From contig NC_063016.1 of assembly GCF_020509005.1 (NCBI RefSeq), positions 1,488,001 through 1,552,000 of the forward strand: a stretch of 64,000 nt of DNA, written 5' to 3'. The DNA is from Fulvia fulva (Eukaryota > Ascomycota > Dothideomycetes > Mycosphaerellales > Mycosphaerellaceae). Shown one piece after another: positions 38,601 through 49,995 of this stretch; position 1 is the first letter of the stretch; the number at the start of each line of letters is the position of its first letter. The position numbers and the translations under genes were made by a program. The notes beneath the pieces were generated by a model. That model made no database searches and was not told the DNA's origin. It saw only the letters and a list, made by a program, of their open reading frames with translations.

Positions 38601-40622
38601 ATAGACCGGATACTACCCGATAGGATTTAAACAATCGACGATAGTAGTCCTACGTAAGCCGTAAAAGGAAGACTATACGTAGGTGAAGTCGTACCGCCTA
38701 ATTACGCTCCTTAACACTCTTAGGAAGGCGCTTAAGAAGCTAGTTATAACGAGACTCTCCGAGGCGGTAGAGGAACACTCCCTACTCCCGGACACCTAGA
38801 TAGGTACGCGCCTATAGCGATCGACGCTATCCGCGATAGAACTTATCACCTCTTAGGTAAAGGCTATCTAGTATAAGAATAGGGCTAAGGTGGCTTCCTT
38901 ACTTAGCCTAGACATATCGGGAGCCTTCGACTACGTATTATACCCGCGGCTACTCTACATCCTAAGGTCGAAAGGACTCCCTAAGTAGCTTGTCAACTTC
39001 GTACGGTCCTACCTCTAAAACCGCAGTACGTCGATCCTAGTCGGCTAGTATAGAAGCCTATTTTAAGTAGTCTATACTAGAATCCCGTAAGGCTTAACGC
39101 TAGTACCTATTCTATTCCTCTTCTTTATAGCGACGCTACTCCCAGCCCTAGAATCCTAGAACACCGCTACGAGCGGCTTCGTAGACGACATAAACATCCT
39201 AGCGTAGTCTTCCTCGACTAAGGAGAACTATAGGCTACTAGAAGAGAAGCACAAGATCTACGAGGACTAGGCTAGGAGGCACGGGGCTCGATTTGCCCTA
39301 GAAAAGTACAATCTAATACACTTTACGCGCCGGCTACGGTTCTATAATATATAAGCTTCTATCTAGATATAGGGGTATACGACTAACCCGGCAAATTAGC
39401 TTAGGATCCTCGGACTATAGGTAGACCCGGCGCTACGGTAGAGGAAGCACGTATAGGCAATATTACGTAAAGCTAAACAGAATATAGCATTATACTAGAG
39501 GCTCACTACGTCTATATAGGGGGCGGACTTCCGGTAGTTACGACTTCTATATACGGCTATTATACGGCTAGTCCTTACCTATAGTAGCTAAGTATAGTCC
39601 TTAGGCGAGAGGGCCTACCTATCGAAGGGACTCGTCGCGCCGCTAGCGAAGATCTAAAACTAATACCTAAGGAAGGTCTCCGGGGTATATAAGTCGATAC
39701 TAACGAGGATACTTAAGTACGAGACCGCTATACCGCCGATCGACCTATATATCTAGGGACTACGGACCTCCTACTTAGGCAAGTCGGCATAGTACCTAGT
39801 ATAGAAGGTTATCGCTAGTACAGTCGTAAGGGCCCGCAAATTAGTACTAGCGTATAAGGGCATTCGACCCGGAAACGAGCCGAACTACCGGGTAAGGGAC
39901 GAATAGCTAGTAATATAATAGGAAGGTAAGAAATCGTTTATAGAGCAACTATAGAAAGAGAGGTAGAACAACTAGGTTATAGGGCGTAGTAGACGCCCTT
40001 AGCTAGCGGGACAACCTAAGGAATAGTTAGCTACAAAATCCGCGGTCAAGCACCCCCCGAAGCTTATCTACTACCGCCTTACGAGGGTATAGAGTAGTAT
40101 AGTAACCTAACTACGAAGCGAACACATCGGCCTCTAGGGGTACCTATTATAGAGGAAGGTTCTAGGATACACGAATACTAGCTACCCCTACGGCTATCGC
40201 TCCTAGAACGTACGGTACGTACTCCTCGTCTATCCGAGGTAGTCGCTAGGAAGGGGGGAGTAGATAGTAAAGGCGAGGAACCGGACGATTAGGGCACTTC
40301 TTAATAACGCTAAGGACCTACGGCGTATTACGAACTAGATACTAGAGAAGGGCTAGCTAGAACAGTACCGCCTAGTAGGAGCAGTATAGGAAGAGAGGAC
40401 ACGACGTAGCGCGACGAGACCGGCTAGGAGCGGGGGCTAACGGGGTAGTAATATAGACTACGTACGTTTAGAGGGAAAGCTAAACTAGATAAGGAGTAGT
40501 CGGGGGCGGGAAGGGTTTTCACCTATTTAGGTTTCCCTTTATACATAACAATAGATATATACCTATATAGGCCGGATAGGGTCCTAGAATAGGGGAATGA
40601 CAAATCTATCTATCTATCTATC
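35615..40622 (+). mobile_element. LINE-D copy 2, RIP-degraded, longest 5' end
   Basis: A 5,008-bp plus-strand copy of LINE-D inserted in gypsy-2 with a 14-bp TSD and an (ATCT)n tail at about 40,603-40,622. The ORF1 start equivalent (ATA, 35,859) to the ORF2 stop (TAA ending 40,440) is 4,582 bp, the same as in the intact copy and in copy 1. Its 5' end reaches about 45 bp beyond that of the intact element, so it may be closer to full length. The zinc knuckles, endonuclease and RT are all recognisable but broken by CpA/TpG-to-TpA changes. Confidence 0.9.
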
Positions 40623-40636
40623 TATTATCGAAGTCT
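40623..40636. repeat. Target-site duplication, right, of LINE-D copy 2
   Basis: An exact repeat of 35,601-35,614. Confidence 0.85.
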
Positions 40637-43376
40637 TCCTATAAAGATAGTGACTAAAGTAGTAGTCTGATCTAAGGGCTACTTCGCCGGTTTCCTAGAA
40701 GATATTAGGGTTATACTAGCTTAACTAAGGTAGGCCGAGGACGATCTCGTATTCGAGGTCGGTTATATAGTATATTATTTGCTCGTAATAATAACCGCCG
40801 ATAATAACGTCGACTAAGGCTACGTATATAATACGTCTAGTACTCGCCTTCCTATCGCCTAGTATTAAGTTCTTACTCTAAACTAGGGGTATTAGAGGGA
40901 TGTTATATTTACGTATATATTTCTAATCGAGAAAGAGAGAGGTTAAAGTAGAATCTAGTAGGCCTCGTACCTTTCTATTTTATATTATTATAGGCAGTAC
41001 TATATAAGGGTATATATCCGGTAACTATAGTTCTAATATATAGGCCGATATCTTAAGTTCTCCGCTATAGTCCGTCTCTTATATTCTGTACCTCTCGATC
41101 TTATACTCTTTCTAATTCTTGTTCTAACTACTATCTACTATACTTAGGTAGTGGCCCCGGTATTTCCCTACTTAGTAGCGAGGGCGCTTAAGTTTGGAGT
41201 CGCGTTACGTAGTCGAGGTAGGCGGTAGTCGCCGTCGTAGCCGTATATCTCGTACTCGGGGTTACTAGTAATATATAGTCCGGTACGGTAACGGAAGTAC
41301 TTACCCTACTTCTTTAGATCTTTACGACCCTCGCGGTTAAGCGGTAGTAGATTCTAAAGGTATACTAGTAAGTCTTCCTTCTTCTTAATGCCTAAGTACT
41401 ATAGTAGGCGCTATACGATCGCGCCGGTCGCGCTAGCTACGGTAGCTATAGTAGTTATTACGTTACTAGTAGGGCCTAGGTTCTAGTTACCTCCTCCGCC
41501 GCTACTACGAGGGCGGTTATTGTCCTACTAAGGGTATAGCTACTCGGTCTCGTAGAAGGTCTCGTCTAACTCGGTATACTCCTTAATAATATCCTATATA
41601 CTATTTAGGCGACGGTTAACCTCTCGGTCGCCGAATGTCTTAAGGAAGTACTTACGGTTTAGGCGGTTACGGAAAAGTATTAGCTCAGTATTATCCCCCT
41701 AGTCTATCTAGGTACGTAACTTCGAGTAACGTACAAAGAATACGATAAAGGATTCCTTCTACTACTACTTATAGGTTATAATATCGACTATAGCCTTTAT
41801 AGCTTCGTTCCGGGTACCGTACTATCGAGTTATCTAGTCTAGTAGCTCCTCGCCGGTACTAAACTCGTTATATAACTAATGTCCTAGGATAGAGATACGT
41901 AGCTTAATAGTAGTCTAGACTTTACTATTAGTCTATCTATATAGGAAGCGGAGGGCATCCTACTCGGTACGGAAGGTCGCTACTATAAGCTTTAGTAGGA
42001 TACTCGTATACTAACTTTCGAAAGATAGGCCGGTATCGTTCTTAAACTTCTTAGGATCTAGTACTCCCTTACCGATCTCTATACTACGCTCTAAGGTACG
42101 GTCGATGTTAATAAGACGCTCGGCGAGGTCTACTAGCGGTATCTATATACGATTAGTACGTCCTCCTCTAGTACGTACCGTCTCTTAGCGCTCGTTACGG
42201 CGGCGATTATCGCGGCCTCGATCCTTATCCTTATCGCTACGGCCTAGGCCGTTATTATTATCGTTATCTCTACTACTACCTCTACCGCCCCGGTAGCGGC
42301 TTTACGATATATACGCTAAAGCTTCTCGAGGGAGGTCTCTCGTAGGTAAGAGCGCGAGCGTAACGGACTACGGCCTTAACGCCTATTACCGTTAGTAGTA
42401 TTGTCCTCTATAGCTTAGAGTCGAGTCTTTAAGTCATCGATCTCCTTCTATAACGCCTAGTTTATACTCTTAGTATCTTATACCTTCTTCTTAGCCTCTT
42501 ATACCTTCTTCTTCTCCTTTTTACTAAGATCGTAAAATTGCTTATATAGATTATTAGCTTACTTATACTTACCCTAGACCTCCTTTATCTTAGCTAGGTC
42601 TAGTACGTTCTTAAGATCCTATACTATCTTCTATAAGGCGGACTTCTCGGTTCTAAGTATCTAATAGATACGGTCGTATTCGGCGTAGAGGTTACGGTAC
42701 TAGTCGTTCTAGAGGGCGTTTATACGTTATAAGACGTCGACTTGCTCGGTAGCGGTCTAAGCGGTATTAAATCCTCGTAGGATAAAGTCGTATAAAGTCT
42801 TAGGATAGTCTCGGACTAACTCGGCGAGGTCGTTCGCGTCGACGTTCTAGAAATCGCTAGCGGCGATATGTTCGGCTTCGTCGAGGGAGTAGTAAATAGG
42901 TAGTATATCGTCGCTGCCCTTCTCCTAGTACTCCTTTAGCTCGTAGAGTTCTATAAAGTTAATAGCGCCTCTCTATTCCCTATCGAGTACCTTCTCCTAT
43001 ACTATATCTAACTCCTACTAAAGAGCGACGCCGGTATTAATCGTAACACGCCGGTCGTTATCTTAAGTCTAGGACTATAGAAAAGATAAGAGATCTAGAA
43101 AAAGAGATATACGCTTACCTAAGGGCTTTGCCGGTAGTAGTATACCGTTCTAGGTCTATAAGTCCTACTAACTCGTTATAGTATCGGTATTAACGCGACC
43201 TATTACTATCGCTAAGGTCTTCGCGGCGTTAACTTCTCTAGGTATCTACGTACTCGGCGCCTTACCGTGTTCTACTATACGCTCGTAGTCGCGTGTTCTT
43301 TAGTTCTATAAGTCTATTCCTATTATTACGCGTCCCTTACCTAAATCCGTAATCTAGGTAGGGAGGTAGAATAAAC

Positions 43377-43560
43377 TATAAGGGCGCGCGTACTATAGGG
43401 TCCGAGAGAGATAGTTATTATTCTACGAAGCTACGAAAGAGGAGCGCGAGGCGCGGCGAAGTTATATAGTTATACTAAGCTGCGCTAACCCGATACGGAA
43501 GGTCCGCGGAATAGCCGGGCCGACGCTTCGGTAGTAAAGGGTCGCGGGTAGCCTATAATA
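43377..43560 (-). repeat. Gypsy-2 5' LTR (184 bp)
   Basis: The same length as the other LTRs, with the gypsy-2-specific end cctataata also found at 19,149-19,155. It abuts a LINE-C 3'-end fragment. Confidence 0.85.
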
Positions 43561-43796
43561 AGGCGGGAGGTTAAGGGGGTATAGACAGGGTAGTTATTAG
43601 GGCAGGCCTATAACACTAGTATACCCTTAATAAGGAAAACACGAAAGAAGGTAAGGTTAAGAACGTATAGGAGAGGAGAGGGGGTTTTTACTCTATAATA
43701 TAAGTTTCCCCTTTATAACTAGAAGTAGGTAGTATAGCGATATAGGCTAATAGGCTCTATAATAGCATAATGAACAATATATATATAAGGACTACT
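43561..43796 (+). mobile_element. LINE-C-type 3' UTR fragment with TA tail
   Basis: This is the reverse complement of the LINE-C 3' end at about 13,145-13,385, ending in aatgaacaatatatatata. Only the 3' UTR is present, as in strongly 5'-truncated LINE insertions. It lies between the gypsy-2 LTR and the hAT coding region. Confidence 0.75.
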
Positions 43797-46280
43797 TTAA
43801 GCTCTATAGTCAGGAGTATACGTATAAGAAGGCGATATAGTCGAAAGGGACGCGTAAACGGACCTCTCCGGTATAGTAATATAGCGAGTCTTTAATACGG
43901 CACGATAATAGTAAGGAGATACATTACTACTAGACCTATAAGCTAGAGGGTAAGCCTTAAGAACTACCTATTATTAACGGTAATTAAGGGCTACTTTCTT
44001 ACCTTACTATCTATAGATTAAATAAGTAGGGTTAGCCTATTACCGTTATTAAAGAGCCTATTATTAATCCGGCGTAGACGACTTTAATATAGGCGTTAGT
44101 CTCTAAGTTTAACAAATTTAAGCGACTACTTATCCGATAGATTATATACTACTATATCGCCTTCCGTATAGTCGAGAACGCCTACTTTCGAGAGCTCGTT
44201 TATTACCTATCGTAGAATATTAGATAGTATCTACTACGCGCCGGCGCGACTATTCGAAAGTAGGTACTCTATAAGTACGAGAACTAGAAGGCGAAGTTGA
44301 TCTAGGAGATACTAAAGGTACTTAGTAATATTTATATCTTATTCGACGTCTAGACCTCTTCTAGTTATCGCGCTATCGTCTCGGTTTATACCTATTATAT
44401 CTCTACTTAAGGTAAGCGTTATACTAAGCTCTTAGCGTTTAGGTAGCTACGTAGTAACTATACCAGCGCGAATAATATAGACGCGCTTTAGGAGGTATTT
44501 GCCGAGTACTCGATCTTATACCGAATAGGGTATTTTGTAACCGATAATACTAGTAATAACAACACCGCGGTTAATACGCTAATAAGGAGGATATACCCGT
44601 AGATAAAGGTCTATTACCGTAAGGGCCGCCGCCTACGATATTTCGGCTATATTAATAACATCTATACGGAGTCGCTACTACTAGGAGAGTTATCTAATCG
44701 GGACCTAAAGGAGCTAGAACTAAAGATAGAGGAGGGTATATTCGCGGCGGTAGAGGCGTTCTAGTATACTCGTAGTACTATTAGCAAGCTGTATAATGTA
44801 ATAAAGTAGATAAGGGCTTTAATATAGAGGTTCGACAAGTTTAGAGAGATAGTAGGAGGTAAAGGGTTAGAGGAATTTAATAACCTTAAGGTGAGTAAGG
44901 GATACCTAGAATAGCGTACATAGCGGCGCTAGTACTTATCTAAGCCTATCTATTAGCTCGGGAGCCTTCCGTTAATATACCGAATAAAAGCCGTTATCAT
45001 TATCCTCCTACCTATTTACCTCTTTTACTAACTTATTACCCTATAGCTTATTTACGACAACTCTACGCGCTAGAACAGCTTCTATTATATAATCGGACGT
45101 ACTATTACTATTAAGGAACGTATTAACACCTTCTACTTCTAAAATAGGGACGATCCTACTATTAAAACAATACGCCCTCGACTAGTAACTAGTATTAACT
45201 CGATAGGCTATATAATACGCTATAAGTCTTCGAGATTACGACTATAGATACCTAGGGCGAGTAGAAACACCTCTTCGACTAGTATCCGACTCTCTACTTT
45301 ATACTCAATACCCTTAACGCCTATAATACCGAGTATAAGTAGGAAACCGAGAAAGACAATTCCTTTAATTATCTCTCGAAATGCTACGACGCCTCGTAGC
45401 GGAAGGTCGAGAGTTACTTCTAAGCCGTAGACGATATACCTATCTACTACGCCGTAGTAATGCTAAACCCTATATTAAAATACGCGTAGTTTAAAGACTT
45501 CTAGAGCGCCGGTACGAAAGATTAGTAGTCTTAGATTAAGAGTACGATAGTATAGGCGATAGATATCTAGGAGACGTTCTATAAATCCGCTAGCTAGATT
45601 AACACCTCTACGGATACCGTAATACCTCTAAAGAAGTAGAAGGGGAAGAAGAAGTAGTCACAATCGTAATCGTAAGCTATAGAGACTTAAATATAGCCTA
45701 TTATTAAGGCCGATAGCGAGGACGATCTTTAAGCTAATCTATAGAAGTTTAAGCGCGGTAAGATTACGGACTTATTTATACTAATAATAAGAGTTAACTT
45801 ATTTGAGCGCTACCTATTATAATCTTATAAGCCTGATCTATACGCCGGTAAGTTACTAAAGGAGATTAAGGACTAGAAGATAGCCCTATATAACGTACTT
45901 AGATACTAGTACGTACGCCGAGATATAGAGCCTAAGCTAGTACGATTTGCCTTCGATATACTAGTACTACCGCTTATAAGCGATGCTCTAGAGCGTAGCT
46001 TTAGTACTAGCCGTAATATAATATACTATCGAAGATTATAGCTCGGAGACCTCGTTATAGAGGCCTATAGTTACCTCCGTAACTAGTACGGACCTCTAGG
46101 TAAAGGCGAAGATATAGATAGTAAGGAGACGATAGTTACGGACTATAACACTAACTTTAATAAGCGGACGATTTAGTAATAGTAGGAGGTGTTAGAGAAT
46201 AAGGTGAATGAAGAGGTATAGGTAGGACCGAGCAATAGTAACAACACCTTATAGACTACATTCACCTTCCTATTTAGGAA
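43797..46280 (+). pseudogene. hAT transposase, RIP-degraded
   Basis: The plus strand translates, with stops and shifts, into a hAT-superfamily transposase. The first catalytic Asp lies in ILFDV-stop-TS near 44,340. The second is in FVTDNTSNNN at about 44,530. The C-terminal dimerisation domain is plain at 45,961-46,110 (LVLPLISDALERSFSTSRN, then LGDLVIEAYSYLRN). The expected N-terminal zinc-finger part is missing, cut by the LINE-C fragment. Such enzymes cut and paste their own element. This one cannot be translated. Confidence 0.85.
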
Positions 46281-46478
46281 GGAGGTAACCACTGGTATGC
46301 TAATGGTGAGCCCAATATTCAGTTGGTTATTGGTTGGTGAGGCTCAAAATTTACGGGTAACCATACTAGTACGCTCACTGAAGCGATATAGGAAGCTCTA
46401 CCTGGCTATAGTACTTCATTTGTGTCGTTGGCGATAATGGTCCCTGTGGCAGTAATATGGATACCGTGCAAGTCCCTG
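46281..46478. other. Unmutated DNA, probably the distal end of the hAT element
   Basis: RIP damage stops at about 46,280. The words ggtaaccactggtatgc and gggtaaccatactag and the inverted pair ggtgagccc / ggtgaggctca suggest subterminal repeats of a hAT element. The matching left end is lost, so the terminal inverted repeat cannot be confirmed. Confidence 0.35.
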
Positions 46479-46487
46479 TCGGAGTAA
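46440..46487 (+). repeat. Short direct repeats, left half of an array split by LINE-D
   Basis: gtccctgtggcagtaa (46,440) and gtccctgtcggagtaa (46,472), 32 bp apart. Two more copies, about 30 bp apart, lie on the other side of LINE-D. Confidence 0.7.
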
Positions 46488-46493
46488 GAAATA
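46479..46493. repeat. Target-site duplication, left, of intact LINE-D
   Basis: tcggagtaagaaata is repeated exactly at 51,452-51,466. Confidence 0.9.
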
Positions 46494-46671
46494 GATAGAT
46501 AGATAGATTTGTCATTCCCCTGTTCTAGGACCCTATCCGGCCTATGCAGGTATATATCTATTGTTATGTACAAAGGGAAACCCGAATAGGTGAAAACCCT
46601 TCCCGCCCCCGACTACTCCTTGTCTAGATTAGCTTTCCCTCTGAACGTACGTAGTCCATGTCACTACCCCG

Positions 46672-49600
46672 TTAGCCCCCGCTCCTAGCCGGTCTCGTCG
46701 CGCTGCGTCGTGTCCTCTCTTCCTGCACTGCTCCTACTAGGCGGTACTGTTCTAGCCAGCCCTTCTCTAGTATCCAGTTCGTAATGCGCCGTAGGTCTTC
46801 AGCGTTGTTAAAAAGTGCCCCAATCGTCCGGTTCCTCGCCTTTGCCATCCACTCCCCCCTTCCTAGCGACCACCTCGGACAGACGAGGAGTGCGTGCCGT
46901 ACGTTCTGGGAGCGATAGCCGCAGGGGCAGCTAGTATTCGTGTATCCTGGAACCTTCCTCCATGATAGGTACCCCTGGAGGCCGATGTGTTCGCTTCGCA
47001 GTTGGGTTGCTATGCTACTCTGTGCCCTCGTAAGGCGGTAGTGGATGAGCTTCGGGGGGTGCTTGACCGCGGATTTTGTAGCTGACCATTCCTTAGGTTG
47101 TCCCGCTGGCTGAGGGCGTCCACTATGCCCTACAACCTGGTTGTTCCACCTCTCTTTCCATAGTTGCTCTACAAACGATTTCTCACCTTCCCATTGTGTT
47201 GCTAGCTGTTCGTCCCTTGCCCGGTAGTTCGGCTCGTTTCCGGGTCGAATGCCCTTGTGCGCTGGTACTGATTCGCGGGCCCTTGCGACTGCACTGGCGA
47301 TGACCTTCTGTACTGGGTACTGTGCCGACTTGCCTAAGTAGGAGGTCCGTAGTCCCTGGATGTATAGGTCGATCGGCGGTATAGCGGTCTCGTGCTCAAG
47401 CATCCTCGTTGGTGTCGACTTATATGCCCCGGTGACCTTCCTTAGGCATTGGTTTTGGATCTTCGCTAGCGGCGCGACGAGTCCCTTCGATGGGCAGGCC
47501 CTCTCGCCTAAGGACCACACTTGGCTGCCATAGGTAAGGACTGGCCGTACAATAGCCGTATATAGAAGTCGTGACTGCCGGAAGTCCGCCCCCCATGTGG
47601 ACGCAGTGAGCCTCTGGCATGATGCCATATTCTGTTCAGCTTTCCGTAATATTGCCTGTACGTGCTTCCTCCACCGTAGCGCCGGGTCCACCCATAGTCC
47701 GAGGATCCTGAGCTGATTTGCCGGGTTAGTCGTGTGCCCCTGTATCTGGATAGAAGCTTGCATATTGTGGAACCGTGGCCGGCGCGTAAAGTGTATCAGA
47801 TTGTACTTTTCTGGGGCAAACCGAGCCCCGTGCCTCCTAGCCCAGTCCTCGCAGATCTTGTGCTTCTCTTCTAGTAGCCTACAGTTCTCCTCAGTCGAGG
47901 AAGACCACGCTAGGATGTTTGTGTCGTCTACGAAGCCGCTCGCAGCGGTGTTCTGGGATTCTAGGGCTGGGAGCAGCGTCGCCATAAAGAAGAGGAACAG
48001 AATAGGTGCTAGCGTTGAGCCTTGCGGGATTCCAGTGTGGACTGCTTGAAATGGGCTTCTGTACTGGCCGACCAGGATCGACGTACTGCGGTTTTGGAGG
48101 TAGGACCGTACGAAGTTGACAAGCCACTCAGGGAGTCCTTTCGACCTTAGGATGTAGAGAAGCCGCGGGTGTGACACGTAGTCGAAGGCTCCCGATATGT
48201 CTAGGCTAAGTAAGGAAGCCACCTTGTCCCTATTCTTATACCAGATGGCCTTTACCTGAGAGGTGATAAGTTCCATCGCGGATAGCGTCGATCGCTGTGG
48301 GCGCACACCCATCTGGGTGTCCGGGAGTAGGGAGTGTTCCTCTGCCGCCTCGGAGAGTCTCGTTGCAACCAGCTTCTCAAGCGCCTTCCCAAGAGTGTTA
48401 AGGAGCGCAATTGGGCGGTACGACTTCACCTGCGTATAGTCTTCCTTCTGCGGCTTGCGTAGGACCACTGTCGTCGATTGTTTAAAAGCTATCGGGTGGT
48501 ATCCGGTCTGTAGGCAGGCGTTGAAGATCGCTGCAACTGCTGGGGCTAGTTGATCTCTACACTTCTTTAGTAGCTCGTTTGGGATCCCATCCGGCCCCGG
48601 GGCTTTCTTCGCCGGCAACTTCCTCAGCACAGCGGTAACTTCTCCCTCGGACACCTCCTGTTGGACCGCGATGCTAGGGGCTAGGGGAGTAGAGCTGTTT
48701 ATGTCGCTTAGATCAGCCTCGACTGGGGGTGGGAAGAACTTGCTAGCCAGTAGACGCGCCTTGGCCTCGGGGTCGCTAACCGGGCCACTAGGCGATTGTA
48801 GCGCTGGGATAGAGAAGGAGGGGCCCTGTGTAGGGTCCTGTCGGGCCCATTTCGCTAGCTTCCACATCCTCTCTGGCTTGCCGGCGATTTCTTCCACTGT
48901 GGCCCTCCAGCCGACTGCTTTCTCCCTCCGTATTATGGCTTTCTTCTGTTGGCATGCCTCCCTGTATACGTTCCAGGCCTCCTCGCTATGGCTGCTCGTC
49001 CACACCCGGCGGGCTCTCCTTGCTTCTCTTACTACCGCAGTGCACTCCGGCGTCCAGTATGGTTTGGACCATGTCGTTGGTTGGGCAAGCGGAACGTGAA
49101 GTGAGGTCGCTTTTCTTATTTCGTCTGTCAACCCCTGGACTGCTTCGTCTATCTCGTCTTTACTGTTGTATTGCTGCTGCGCGATCTGGACTAGCCTCTT
49201 GGAGTCATCGAGGTACGCCTGGATGTTGGCCCAGTGGGCCTTTCCCCAGTTTGGCTTAGGGGTTCTCGCTGGTGTGCGTTGTATCTGTGTCGCAATAGAG
49301 GTCCTGACTGGCATGTGGTCTGACGACGCCTCGAGTTCATGTTCGATCCCACAGTAGGTTACCGTGTGGTAGTGGCTATCTGAGATCCAGGAGAGGTCGA
49401 TCGTGCCTTGGAGTCCCCCTCTCTTCCAGGTGCCCAGGTCCTTCGGGGTATTGAGGGCAATTGCGTTGCTCGCCATCAAGTCGAGTACTTCGTCGGCTAT
49501 AGGGTGCGGCTGCATAAGGCTTTCCCAGGAAGGGTGGTGTATGTTGAAGTCTCCTACTACGATGTGGCACCCTTGTCTCTTGAGCGCACTGTCTAGGTGT

Positions 49601-49995
49601 CTGCAGACCCCTAGGTCGCGGCTAGACCTCGAGGCTGGCGGTTGCATGTATAGGTTGTGTATCCAGGTGCTACCCACGTGGAGGGAGGTAATATCGCCCC
49701 CGCCTTCTTCGTCTGCGTAGTACACTACCTCCCAGTCGGATTCTAGTATGTCCTTGCTGACATAGAAGCACGTGCGGGGTCTGCCGTCGCCTCGTAGGCA
49801 TGTCGTGTAGCCTGGTGACTTGCAGGTCGTTGGTCTCTTATGGTGCGGGTTAATCCATGGCTCCTGGATTGCAAGGACGTGGTGGACGCGCGGGTCCGCC
49901 TCGTGTAGGAAATGGTTCTGGACTATATCCTTGCTATGGTTGACGTTATACTGGATGATGCTAAGCGTGTCGAGGCTAGTCATCGGCATCGACAA
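46672..49995 (-). CDS. LINE-D ORF2: endonuclease-reverse transcriptase
   Basis: An intact 1,107-residue protein that would nick target DNA and copy the element's RNA onto it (target-primed reverse transcription). The endonuclease spans about residues 10-230 with QEPW at 44-47, GDFN at 148-151 and SDH at 225-227. RT spans about 455-780 with APGPDG at 465-470, LSLDISGAFD near 596-605, GIPQG at 655-659 and catalytic FVDD at 688-691. A C-x-C-x8-H-x4-C motif with C1023, C1025, H1034 and C1039 may bind RNA. No YTDGS-type RNase H motif is seen. The start overlaps the end of ORF1 by 20 nt, so translation probably depends on re-initiation. Later ATGs at residues 3 and 5 are alternative starts. Confidence 0.93.
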   Translation of the reverse strand: MSMPMTSLDTLSIIQYNVNHSKDIVQNHFLHEADPRVHHVLAIQEPWINPHHKRPTTCKSPGYTTCLRGDGRPRTCFYVSKDILESDWEVVYYADEEGGGDITSLHVGSTWIHNLYMQPPASRSSRDLGVCRHLDSALKRQGCHIVVGDFNIHHPSWESLMQPHPIADEVLDLMASNAIALNTPKDLGTWKRGGLQGTIDLSWISDSHYHTVTYCGIEHELEASSDHMPVRTSIATQIQRTPARTPKPNWGKAHWANIQAYLDDSKRLVQIAQQQYNSKDEIDEAVQGLTDEIRKATSLHVPLAQPTTWSKPYWTPECTAVVREARRARRVWTSSHSEEAWNVYREACQQKKAIIRREKAVGWRATVEEIAGKPERMWKLAKWARQDPTQGPSFSIPALQSPSGPVSDPEAKARLLASKFFPPPVEADLSDINSSTPLAPSIAVQQEVSEGEVTAVLRKLPAKKAPGPDGIPNELLKKCRDQLAPAVAAIFNACLQTGYHPIAFKQSTTVVLRKPQKEDYTQVKSYRPIALLNTLGKALEKLVATRLSEAAEEHSLLPDTQMGVRPQRSTLSAMELITSQVKAIWYKNRDKVASLLSLDISGAFDYVSHPRLLYILRSKGLPEWLVNFVRSYLQNRSTSILVGQYRSPFQAVHTGIPQGSTLAPILFLFFMATLLPALESQNTAASGFVDDTNILAWSSSTEENCRLLEEKHKICEDWARRHGARFAPEKYNLIHFTRRPRFHNMQASIQIQGHTTNPANQLRILGLWVDPALRWRKHVQAILRKAEQNMASCQRLTASTWGADFRQSRLLYTAIVRPVLTYGSQVWSLGERACPSKGLVAPLAKIQNQCLRKVTGAYKSTPTRMLEHETAIPPIDLYIQGLRTSYLGKSAQYPVQKVIASAVARARESVPAHKGIRPGNEPNYRARDEQLATQWEGEKSFVEQLWKERWNNQVVGHSGRPQPAGQPKEWSATKSAVKHPPKLIHYRLTRAQSSIATQLRSEHIGLQGYLSWRKVPGYTNTSCPCGYRSQNVRHALLVCPRWSLGRGEWMAKARNRTIGALFNNAEDLRRITNWILEKGWLEQYRLVGAVQEERTRRSATRPARSGG

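Larger units (their letters stand above)
18972..43560 (-). mobile_element. Gypsy-2: host LTR retrotransposon split by three insertions
   Basis: A minus-strand Ty3/gypsy element with 184-bp LTRs at both ends. Its sequence resumes exactly after each nested insertion: 20,936 to 25,968, 26,258 to 33,479 and 35,614 to 40,637. Subtracting the insertions and one copy of each TSD leaves 7,316 bp. From the right, gag-like and coiled regions occupy about 41,000-43,370. RT lies near 34,100-35,200, with YLDNILIFSD near 34,660-34,690 as a decayed YLDD motif, and integrase lies towards 19,160-20,930. It is RIP-degraded throughout. The bases flanking the two LTRs (ctact and aggcg) do not match, so at least one flank was rearranged. 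Confidence 0.8.
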
